Source: Dipteris shenzhenensis
Taxonomy: Eukaryota > Polypodiophyta > Polypodiopsida > Gleicheniales
Length of the DNA stretch: 64,000 nt
NCBI GenBank assembly: GCA_047967505.1
Contig: CM106539.1
Reading direction: 5' to 3' (one strand)
Part shown: positions 24,501 to 36,500 of the stretch, in pieces
Layout: each line of letters begins with the position of its first letter
Position numbering within the stretch: position 1 is the stretch's first letter
Translations under genes and position numbers: made by a program
The notes under the pieces: model-generated
Told to the model about the DNA's origin: nothing
Database searches by the model: none
Seen by the model: only the letters and a program-made list of their open reading frames with translations

Positions 24501-27500
24501 ATCCAGATTTGTCATCTGGGTGTCAACAAGTTTACTTGTCATCTGGGTCGCACCTAGGAGTCATGCTTTTCCAAACCATGTCCAGGTTATCTATCTCCAG
24601 ATTCCCTACCGAAATTTAGTCCGGTTTCCCGAACCGAATTCTTCCATCCCTTGCCTCCTCGTCCGCCTCGTATGGGGACTCGCATGTGAGGCAATGGTCG
24701 TCCAACTCCACCTCTCACTAACTCAATGTTGTCGTATGAGGTGCTCCATCTGCTCATGAGACAAAGCCTTGGTAAAGATACCGACAGTTTCTCCTCTGTT
24801 GGGCAATAGACAACTCTATCAACCTATCCTCAATCAGCTCCATCATTTGCATCTGATGCACTCTGGATCAGGCCAATTCTTCCAAAGTAATCATTGATCT
24901 GCTAGTACCATGCTTGTAGGGCCTGTTTCAACCCGTAGTGTACCTTCTAGAGTCTGCACACCTTGTCACCCTGGATCTGGACTCCAAGTGGCTGCTCCAT
25001 GGAAGATGCACCACTCCCATTGGGCCACCAATGTGATCACCATCCAAATCATCTCCATTCGTGCATGGAAGAAAACGTCTTGTTGTTGTAGTGCACTGGT
25101 ATGGAGTTAATCACATATTCAGATACTTGCACTGGTATGGAGTTAAGCGCATATTCAGATACTTGCAATGCACTAAGCATCTCGAGCTGTTCTATGCCAG
25201 GGGGGTGACTTTCAATTTCATGCATTCAGTGATTCAAATTGGGCTGGTCACTATGATGGTAGCCAGTCCACAGGCAAAAACTGTTTCTTCCTTGGTAGCT
25301 CATGAAGTTTGCAAGGACCACTCCTATTCTCACTAAACCTTAGAGTCCTAGTGCAGTAGCACAGAATCCTGTGTTTCACACTAGCACAAAACGCATTGAG
25401 ATACATTATCCCTATGTCAGAGAGAGATTACATGCAGGAAAGATCAGCCTGATCTGTTGTGCTACACATGACAATGTTGCAAATCTTTTAAAGCTTGATT
25501 CCTTATTGTGTGCGGTGTGAACATCCCTTGGGACACTTTTAGGGTCCAATTAGGAGGTTTTTTCCCATTAGGGTTAGGTTTTTATGTTAGAGATATATAG
25601 CCTCATTTTGCAGTTGTACTCCTGAACCTTTTGATTTCGTAGTAGCACTTCAGCTTTCTTGTAGGGTGGGTGTCCCTCGATAGGACCACGACTCTCCACG
25701 ACTCTTTTGTTCTACTCCACTTTATATCTTTCACTACCCCAAAACTTTACACTCCAAGCATAGTGAGTGCTGCATTTTCATCCTTCAAAAAATCCAATGT
25801 CTTGGAATCTAGTGCTTCCAGGTTGCTCTCCTTAACCTCTTGCATATCAAGCTGAAGGGCTCTGATTGCTGAAGCTTGATCCTCCAATTTGTTTTTTAGA
25901 CACTCATTCTTCTTTTGATTGCCTCCACTGCATCCTCTTGAGTGTCCATTCTTTGTATGTAGTGAAGGGGTAAGGGGCAGATTTGGAGATGCGGATAGAA
26001 TAGCAGAAGGAAGGGAGGAGAAGAGAGGGGAAGGGGAAAGAGAGAGAAAGAGAGAGAAGGATGAGGGGATAGAGAGATAGAGAAAGGGAGGAGAGAGAGA
26101 GTGTGAGCGTAGGCAGCAAGAAGCAAGAAGGAGGAGGGAGAGTAGTTAGGATTAGATGTCACATCCAAAAGGTACATAGTAGGGGGTGGATGGAGACTTA
26201 TATAGTCCCTCGACATTGATGGAGACTTATATAGTCCCTTGACATTTTCCACCTAAAGGGCCTCTAACTTGGCCTCTTTTTCCCCTTCATTACAGCCATC
26301 CCTTCCCATAGAATTTTGCCCTCAAAATTTCATATGTGGGCTGTTAAATAGGTGCAGCAAACAGCAAATAATAATTAGCCCGGTAGAAGATAGGGGTTGT
26401 CCTTGACAATGCTCTCTGGCTGTCATGAGTTCTCATCCTCACGGAGTCCCTGCCACTTGATAAGATACTCGGTGTAGACTTTGTTTCGGAGTACGTGATC
26501 CCTGAAACCCATGATGCGCTCCGGAACATAGAGTATGTGGCCCTCCTCATCCATAGGTTGTAGCTCAGGAAGGACTTGGACATGCTGTCCGACATGTGGC
26601 TTCAGCAAGGATACATGGAAAACATTATGAATCCTGGAGGTCCTAGGTAGCTCCAACTCATATGCCACCTTGCCAACTTTGCGGATGATCTTGTAGGGAC
26701 CGTAATACCTGTGAGCAAGCTTCATGTTGGTGTTACCCTTCAACGAGGCATAACAGTTCTTATGGAGGCGTAAGTGCACATAATCCCCTTCTTCAAAAGA
26801 GAGATACCTCCTGCGTTCATCCGCATACTTCTTCAGCTTGGCTTGGGCATCCTACAAATGGGAGATGCAGTCATTCAACATCCATTGATTGCTTCTCTTT
26901 ACCATACTTCTCCTCAGAAATTGGATGCCATATTCTTTTTAGTAGCCAATTGCAGAAGGGCATCCATACTCTCCAAGTCATTTCTTGCTTGCTGATTTTT
27001 CACAGCCATGTCTGCAACTAAAGATGGCATACCCACTGTGCATCCATACATAGCCTTGAACGGGCTCATGCCAATAGAGATGTGCTTGGTACTGTTGTAA
27101 CAAAATTCAGCAAGTGCCAACCACTTATCCCAAGACTTCTGTGTGTCATGACAAAAATGCCTCAAATACTCCTCCAGCCATTTGTTCACCCTTTCTGACT
27201 ATCCATCCGCCTCAGGGTGGTAAGCAGTGCTAGGTGTAAGAGAAGTACCCACTGCTGTGAATAATTCCTACCAAAAGTGACCCATAAATTTTGCATCTCT
27301 GACAACTCCCGAGGGAAACCATGATGCTTAAAAACATGCTCGATGAACTGCCAAGCAACCTGTGATGCTGAATAACGGGTCTTAGTGGGTATGAAATGGG
27401 CCTGCTTGCTTTGTCATTCTGTCAACCACCACAAAAATGCTATCCCATCCCCGCTCTGTGGAAGGCAACCCTGTGATGAAATCCATAGCAATGTGAGTCC

Positions 27501-30500
27501 ATTTGCCTTCTGGAATAGGCAATCTGCAAACTCTGAGAGCAATCTCTGCATATCACAATCATCAACATGGGGAATGCCACCCTCTTTAGTTACTGACAAA
27601 TTTAATGCATATATGGCGCTGCCCCCTCTTGAGCTCTCTGGCCAATTGCCTTGCTGAAATGACCTGTAATTTAGGAGCTGCAACACCATGCAATGTAACT
27701 GATCCATCCTTGTGGACAAAGCTGAGTGTTAAGGCATTGAAATCCATGCTGATTTTGCCTAGTGATTGCAACCAATCACAGCCCAGGACAACATCTATTG
27801 GGTCCATGTCAAGTGCCAAGAGATCACCTGCAAAAGTATAGTCATCAGAGGAACTTAATCCTTGCATCTTGGCAACAAGATCTACTGATCATATGCTGTC
27901 CATTGGCCACTTCTACTCTCAGCCCATGGTCTATCTCAGTAGCAATCAGTCCAACCCTCTGTAAGGTCTTGCAGTTAACAAAACTCTGGGTGCTACCGCT
28001 GTCCACCAACACATGCACAATCCTGCCATTAATCATCCCTGCTAATCTGATAGTATCAGCACTTTTGGCACCCATCAGGGCATGCATGGAAATAGTATAA
28101 AGTGTTGGCTGGGCATCCCAATAAACCTCATCCTCGTTCACGGGAGCATTACCACCTGCATCTTCACGTGCATAAAAAGGTACCTGATGCTCCACAGAAA
28201 AGAGTGTTGGCCTACGGCCTCTCATGCCACCAGTGGGCAGAATCTCATACGAATGTGAAGCATGAGTGTCATGCGCAGTAGCACCAAACAGGATCAAAAG
28301 GAAAGTCGGTGCCCTTCGTGGCTCCAGTGTCAGGAGCCTCATCTGCATCATAAGTATTTGCCATGTCATCTTGAGACGTATCCAAAGAACCTGGGGCATC
28401 AAAAAATTCCTCGTCATCTGAGAGGTCAATGATCATGCTGAGCTTGGCAGTACCACTGTTGCGCATCTTGCACACATTCCTGTGTTCAGGAGTCCATTTC
28501 ACGCCACATTTAAAACATAAGTTGGCCTTCTTTCTGCTGTCCATTATTGCCTGTGTATGCTGTTTTATCTCAGCCTGCTCATTTCCAGCAGTAGGCTTGC
28601 CTCCAAGCTTGGCATCACGATACCTGTAAGGCCTGGCATACGGCATCTTACTACGAGACAGTAAGAAAGCGAGGAAATGGTGCTGCTGCAGATTTCTTGT
28701 CAGTCCACTCAGCAAACTTAGGCTTCGACTCAACGTCAGACCCCGTAGCATGCAAGCTGCCCATGGCATTTATGTGCTTGCCAGCATATTTAGGCTCAAA
28801 TACTTCTGCAAGCTGAGCTGCCCTCTCAATTGTTTGAGGGTTATGTGCCTTCACGTCTGCAGCGAGAGAAGAATTAACCCATGGATGAAACGCAACATCT
28901 TTCCCTTTTCAGATACGTCCTGCACAAACAGGGAAAGCCTCCAAAAGCATTGCAAGTACACTTGGACCGTACTGGTCTGTGACAAGGCATAAAATTCAGC
29001 CAAGTATTGATCCAATACAAGTGGAGATACAAATGTAGTGACCATCAATTCTTTGAAACCCCTCCAAGTGGTTGGTCTCTCAACCGAATCTCGCATGTAT
29101 CGCCACCATGTGTGGGCATATTCCTGCATATGCATACCTGCAAAAATGATGCGCTCCACCTCAGACTTGGGGTAGAAGCGGAAATAGTCTTCCAGCTTCG
29201 TGAGCCACTCCTCCAACTCATTGGGAGTGCGAGTGTCCCCTTTAAACTTATGCACTATGAGTTTGTCCTTCATATCCTTGGCTGCATAATTCTTGTGTGT
29301 GTAACCTCCAGAAGTGCGGGCATCATCACGCTTGAGGTTCACATAATCGGAGAAGGGCATCTCAAGTTTTATGGCCTCAGGTAGGGCCCTATATGAATGC
29401 AAAGAATCTGCCAACATGTCATCAAAAGTGGCTTGCTGCCCACCACCAGCCCCCTACTGCGTAGAAGCTACTGCCATCTGATGCACTGGCTGCGTCTGGC
29501 TATATGTGCTCGCTTGCGGAGCGATAGGTGCATGAATGGGTCTCTCTGCCAAATGCATCTCTCCGAAATGATGGCATACCAAAGGGCTGAGAAGAGGACT
29601 GACCAGTGACCTCTCTCCCAGGGGTGTGGGCTGCCATATAAACCCAATGTAGGATGTAGTCGTCCTCATGAGGAGTAGACTTGACTTCAAGGTTAATTAG
29701 AGTGGTAAAAAAGACAAGGTGCCATGTGGCACTATTCCATGCAACTCTCTACGTGGTCATTGATAGCAGCTTTATCTCGACCCTTCGCGTTACTGGGAGG
29801 CTTCGCTATTGATGGTGTGGAGCTTCTCCATGAGAGTCGGGGGTCGTGACTATTGGCAGCTATGAGGAGGTTACTTGGAGAAGAGGCACGACAACTTACG
29901 GTCACCTCTCGGGTCGGTTCTCTCTGCCTGCGTCAGCCGTACCTGCATCGCCATCTGTCCGTACATCCGTACAGCTGCGCCAGCCTTCCGTACGGTGCCT
30001 GTGTCAGCTGTACTTGCATCGCCAGCCATCCGTACAGACGCCGTACAGCCACGTCAGCTGCTGTACGGCCTCCGCCAGCTACTGTACGGCCTCCGCCAGC
30101 TACTGTACGGCCTGCGTCAGCAACCGTACAGCCACGTCAGCAAACCGTACGGCCTGCATCAGCAGCCGTACAGCCACATCAGCAGTCTGTACGCTGCAGG
30201 ATTCCGTACGTTGCATCCGGTAGCGGGATTTCAGGATTCGTGGGCTTTGTTTCCAGCATCTCCGTCCGACAGCATCTCTTGGGACGGTTTTCCTCTGCTC
30301 CATTCTCCTTTTCGCTTCGGTTCAGTCAGTTCAGCAATAACCTAAGACTCCTAAGGCAGTTAGGACTGTTGGTTAGTCTAACCTAACCAACCCATGAGGT
30401 ACTCAACCCTAGTTAGTTTGACCGAACCTAACCAGACCAAACTAACTAAACCTAAACAAAGTAATTCAACCCACTAACTAGCTAGACCTAACCAAACCTA

Positions 30501-33500
30501 AACTAGCCTAACCAAGTAACTAACCTAGCCCAACCTAAACCCCAACTAGCTGAACCTTAGCAATTGCTAAGGTCTCCAACGGCACAGCACGACAAAAGGG
30601 CGGCGTCAACAGGCGCAACGTGGGCGGAGCCGGCGTGGGCAGAGAAGGCACAGGTGCCAGTATGGCGACGGGTTGCAGGCACGGCGACGGGATGGCAGGC
30701 TATGGCGGCTGATGGGCTGAGCGCCTGAGCGGCAGATGGGCTGCAGATCAAGACCGTTGGGTAAACCTTGCAGAGCAGCTCCTGAACAGACGGGCTGCTC
30801 ACGATCGATTTGTCTGGCAGTCGCGTACTTTCTTGGGAACAAGAAGCCCTTTTTGAGCTCACGAAAGCGTGTGTTTTGATGCTGTTTTCGTGAGATCCAG
30901 TTGTAGAGTGGCTTGGCAAATGCTATCTCCTGCCATAGCTTGATGATTCTGAAGCCCTTGGCGATGCTGGCGTCAAAGCTTGCTGGCCTGATTTGTCGAT
31001 TGCATGCCTAGCGTTACACAGCCACACCTTGTGCGCTCAATTCTCAAGTTCTTACTCTAGGCTATAGGTTGTGTGACTGGCGTGTGCCCTGCTTGTTTGC
31101 TAGCTTAGCACACAAGTCTTTTATTGCACATAAGTCGGTCGTTGTTACAGCCCTGTCTGAGTGTTATCGGTTGGTGGTGGCATAGTATTGGGATTTGGAA
31201 TGAAGGATGAAGGGGAAGCGAAGGTGCCAGAGATCGGGGCTCTGATACCAATGTAGTGAAGGGGTAAGGGGCAGATTTGGAAATGGGGATAGAATAGCAG
31301 AAGGAAGGGAGGAGAAGAGAGGGGAAGGGGAGAGAGAGAGGAAGAGAGAGAAGGATGAGGGGATAGAGAGATAGAGAGAGGGAGGAGAGAGAGAGTGTGA
31401 GCATAGGCAGCAGGAAGCACGAAGGAGGAGGGAGTAGATAGGATTAGATGTCACATCCAAAAGGTACATAGTAGGGGGTGGATGGAGACTTATATAGTCT
31501 GTCCACATTTTCCAACTAAAGGGCCTCTAACTTGGCCTCTTTTTCCCCTTCATTACATTGTAGGCACGTGGCCAAGCTTTCTTTCAACTTGCTGCTGAAA
31601 TCATGCACTTCTCTAGGCTTCGCATCAAAGAAGGGGAGAGAGGGGGCGGGGAGGGGGGGCGGGAGAGATTGGCTGAAAAAAGCAAAGCGCTCAAGTAGAT
31701 TGAGGAATTCAGATGTCAAATCAAATCTTGAGTAGAAATGAGAGAGGATGAGGAGTATCTAGTCCTCCTTTTTAGCTCTCTCTTACTAAAATGATAGTCA
31801 AAGTCAACACAAACCTCCAATGCTTTGCACTCCTACAAGTAGTTCTGACAACAGTGTGAGAATGACAGCAGAGGGAGGAGGCAAAAGGCATCCAAATTAG
31901 CTACAGGACAAGCAACTCCAGCCAATGGCCTGAGCCAGAATAGGTACAGAATGTTAGAACCCATCAATGAGTGAGAATGCAAGAAAAAGTGGGAATTCAC
32001 ATCAATTTTGTATAGTAAAGTGGAAAGAACAACCACTAGATCTTTATCACCAGATGGCCTGCAATGGACATAACCAAATTTCTAAACATATTGGGGATGT
32101 GTTTCAAATAAAGTTATTGACAGCGTCAATGCAGTACAAGACTACTTCGATCTGTTGTCACAAATAACATTAGCTTTTTGTGTGGAGGATAAGTTCACAG
32201 GAATCTCAGAATGGAATCAAAGGAAATTTCCACAGCCACAGGACTCAAAACCAAGATGCCTTAACTCAAGCCCGTCTATTGAGTCAGGTTACAAAGGGCA
32301 AAATGAAGACCTCATACAGCAAAAAGCTCCAACTCTTCTTAAATGTCTTTGCAGAGGCCTGGTGAAGAAGCAGACCTCCCCTAGTTGAGCCTGCAGCAAA
32401 AGACTTCACTTGGTGCAATACTGCAAATTGGATTGCTGTATAGGGCATGACCATCAGTAATGCTGGAACATTACCTCTCCATAACCCCTGCACAACACTG
32501 CAAAAAAAATCAGCTTCTACATCATAAGAGTGTCCATCACCAAATGCCAGCATGTGACTCAACAGATTTCTTGTTGTCTGCAAAGACCATTATATGAAGC
32601 AAGTTTGGCAGTGCCCAGACATTTTAGACACGTAAAATTCTTAATAACATGAGTTGCTTTCCTTTCATCCTTCCAAAAAAATGATAATCTGTCTATCAAG
32701 AAAAGATGTACATGCAGTATGAAATACCAGGGCAGTTAGGATTTCAAATGTGGATCCAAATTTACTAGAAAACAGCAGATGGATTTATTTCACCTTTGTA
32801 AATAGACATATACATGTAGAATGAGGTACCAGATCACTTGAAATTCAAATGTGATCCACATTAAACAAATATAAGGTTTTGAAGTGAACGAGAAAGCTAT
32901 GTTTTCTCTTAAACTTGGTACCAACCTCAATTGAATTGTGCTTAGTCTCAAAGATTCAAAAGCTAAACACATCACGCACAAGACTGTAACAACTACAGGT
33001 TATGACACCCCAATCCCAACATTAGCACCCCAAGGTTCAAAAGATGTAACGGCACCATGAAAATCAAGGGCATCTGCTTCCATATAAAATCAAAGAAAAT
33101 CCACCTCGAAGTACTTCCAAAATCCACATCTAAAAATCATTGTGCATACCATCTACCCATATGCCCAGGATATAGATGAAAAAGGGAGTTTAATTGGCCC
33201 TCAGCCAAGAAAGTATTGCATATCTGAAAAGCACTGTTATCTCTCTAAATTTGTTACACAAACCCAAACAAAGAGCACACAGCCTTGATGTACTTGTGTC
33301 TACTCTCAAGGCTTTGAAAGAAAAATACCACCATGAAGGCAAGAAGCTGTATGATGAAATCAAATCAAGAAAACAACCTATGAATAGATGAAGACAACAT
33401 ATCTGAAACTTCTGAATTTATTATAGGCTATGATACTCCAAGCATAGGGATGAACAAGGCAAATCGGTGTCATGGGCAGATGCAGCCCCATGGCCATGCT

Positions 33501-36500
33501 GGTGTGGCTGTGCAGCTGGCAGCCTTCCGGCTCTCACGACTGCTGCCACATGGCATCCAGCCACGTGGCAATCAGCTGCCAGGTTGGCTGCCAACCAATC
33601 GGTGGCAGCCTGGTCAGCCAAGACCCAACTCAGGGTTAGCCAGTCAGCTGGCCTGATCGGGACATTCCAGGCCCTGGGCAGTCCCATGGCAGTGAATCCT
33701 CAGCCAGCAGCAGTACAGACGCACAGGATCAGGCCTGGCAGAGCAGCAGCAGAGTCCAGAACAGCTCCTCTTCAGTGCCATCTACAGGACTTCCGTCAGG
33801 TCCAAGCATCAGCACCTGACAGCAGCAGCAGGGCAGCTTCATCGCAACCCCCTTTCTCCATCAGTTCAGAGTCTTCTACAGGAGGGATCAATACCCTCTA
33901 TACAGTACTTTTCCCTTCTTTACTACAGTTGTATTCAGCCCCTTGGGTGGACATAAATGAAGATTTATTCCCGTCTTCCGAGGACCCCAATTCCCCCCCT
34001 CAGTCTAGCACTCACCTCACCGCTTCTACTTGTATTATGAGTGCATCTTCTCTCTATTTCTATCTCTATTTCAGTCAGCAGTTACTAGGGGAGAGAGTGA
34101 GTTAGACTTCTCCCTACTACATTGGTATCAGAGCTTCAGTTTTTTTTTTCCTGAGATAGTGACATTCAGTCAGGGACAGCCACTGGTTTATGGTACTGAC
34201 AAGATCCGGCAAAGACACCTTGAGTGTAATGTTAGAATTATAGATGTAATTCAGCAGTGACCAATGTAATTTAATAAGCTAGTTAGGGGCACTTTTCCCT
34301 CTTTAAGAGGTTTTTCCCCCTAACCGCAGTTAGTCCACTAACTATGGTTAGTGACTACTAAGGTTTTGTCACTAGGACAAAACCTTATCTCTCACTCTTT
34401 CAGTTGTACTCTTACACTCTTCTATTGCAACTAAGCTTTCAAGCTTTCAGCTCTTAGCTCACTCTCTTGCTCTCTCTCTCCCCCAAAATCTTACATTTGG
34501 TATCAGAGCAGATCGTGCTCTAGGACCTGCTCTAAGCTCCTGCGAGCTCTCTTTGCTGCTCGTACCTTCGTCAGCTGCAGTCTTGTCGTCAGTACCTACC
34601 GTACCTGCTCGCATCTGCCATAAGTGCTGCATTCGTACCTGCTTGTACATGCTGTACCGTACGTACTTGCTGCTTCCGTACCTTCCGTACAGTCTTGCCG
34701 TACCTGCTCGAATCTACTGTTCGTTGTCTGTACCTGCGCTTCTTTCCTGATCGCTCCGTACGTTCATCGTACAACTTCGCTGTCCGTACTGTAGTACCCG
34801 TACTGTACCTGCAGCAGCGCCATACCAGCCATACCTGCGCTGATGCCCATACCAGCATACCTGCAAACTCGACGTCCATACCTGCGATTGTACTATTCCC
34901 CGTCCGTACCTACGACCGTACAATTAGTCGCCGTACATGTTGTACCTGCTATACCTACGCGTACCTGCCGTACGGTCCTGCTTCAGTACAGCTCATCATA
35001 CGTAACTACACCGTACATCTGTACTTCTCCGTACATCCTGAATCTGCTCATCCGTACTCACCGTACCAGCAGATCTGGTGGTATTTGTACATACATTTGC
35101 AGTCTTTTGCAGTCATTTGGGTATCTTCGGGTTCATTGTTGCTTGTGAAGCAGACATTGCAGGCAGATTCAGAGGTTTAGCCCAAAAATTTGGGGCTTTC
35201 TGCTGAAATTGCAAAATTTGGGGCTTTCTGTGCTTTTGCCCCTTTCTGGTTTCAATTTTAAGCTCGAAATTTGGGTGGTGAATATCATTGGAAGAAACCT
35301 CATCAATAAAGAATACTTGGGTTTATCCCAGCTTTGGGGGCTTTTGCAGACAGAGCGCAATTCTTGCAACATTTGGGGCTTTTGATCAATTTGCCCCTTT
35401 CTGGTTGCAATTTCAGGTCTATTTTGGGGCTTTTGTGTTGGGAGAGCAATTTGGAGTTGATAGGGCTTCTGCTTCAGGAAGAGCAGACCAGGAAAAACTT
35501 GGCTTCACGTGCACGTGAACAAGCTATGCTCTCAAAGTTCAAGTCAAAAACAAAGGGACAGGCAAAGACATCAGTAAATCAGCCTTCCAATGGGTCACGA
35601 CAGCCTTCACAAAAGGCTAAAAATGATGCAAGTAAGCCCAAGAAGAAGGGTTTTTGTCATTACTACAAAAAGCCAAGTCATCACATTGCAGAATGCAGGA
35701 AAAGGCTTGCAAAAGAGAAGAAAAACAGCTCCGGTACGGCTGTTTCAGATTCAGCTCCTCATGCATCTGACAATGGGGATGTTGCAGCCAACTTTGTTGG
35801 ATAGGATTATGCCTTTTTATCTTGCATTTCAAATTCTAGGCTGGCTGTTCCAGATGCTCGGGATAGTACAGCCACTTGTAATGATGATACATATGCCTTT
35901 TTGACTTGCAGTTATGATCCTTCCACGGATGCATCAGCTTTCAGTGTCAATGAAACACTGAATACTAGGTATTTTGACAGCGGTGCATCCAAGCATATCA
36001 CTTCTAGGAAGTGTCTCTTTACTTCCTTGCATCCACCTCCCGTTGGTAAGAAAGTCACTTGTGCCAACAACTCGTCATATTCAGTACGTGGTACAATAGA
36101 AGTTGAGCTTACTGCCATTGATGGCTCAACTTTCAGACTTTCAGATGTCTTGTATGTGCCTGGTATCACCAAGAATCTCCTTTCAGTGTCCACTCTTAAC
36201 AGGGCTGGATTTCAGGTCATCTTTGAGGATGACAAATGTGCTGTCCGAGACAGGGAAAATGATTATGCCTTGAGATTATCTGGTACTCTGCTACGTGGGC
36301 TTTTTCAGCTTGATCTTTTTGAGAAAAAAGCAGCCCATGCTCTTGCAGTTTCTACTCCTACTGCTGCCATGCAGAATGCAGCATTATGGCATGCCCGATA
36401 TGGCCACATGCATTACAACAACTTGATGACACTTCAGAAGCACTCTATGGTTGATGCATTGCCACCTCTTGCGATACCTCCTCCACATGCCTGTGAAGGG

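Larger units (their letters stand above)
25958..31557 (-). mobile_element. Ty3/Gypsy chromovirus, minus strand, reverse transcriptase deleted
   Basis: Complete element ends are present: 5' LTR 31557-31252, primer site, GTAC-rich leader, gag, protease, integrase, chromodomain, purine tract and 3' LTR 26294-25958. A perfect 5-bp target duplication (TTGTA) flanks it. At about 27530 the sequence passes from the start of reverse transcriptase ([12 protein letters not shown]) straight into integrase, so most of RT and RNase H is missing. It lies in the same orientation as the carrier gene, inside intron 3. Confidence 0.9.

Noticed and set aside
25920-26252. Ser/Leu-rich minus-strand frames in the Gypsy LTRs (also at 31105-31508 and 14398-14759)
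   Set aside because: They follow from the A/G-rich block of the LTR and occur in each LTR copy. They are not genes.
29853-30386. Open frames of 125-177 codons on the plus strand, Ala/Ser/Pro-rich
   Set aside because: They arise from the GTAC-rich tandem repeat in the Gypsy leader. All three plus frames are open and none resembles a protein family.
30330-30560. CTAACC-type runs (also 13690-13840 and 41040-41220) considered as interstitial telomere repeats
   Set aside because: The words are irregular (CTAACCTA, CTAACCAA, TTAGTCTA) and never form a clean CCCTAAA array. They occur at the same place in three related Gypsy leaders, so they belong to the element.
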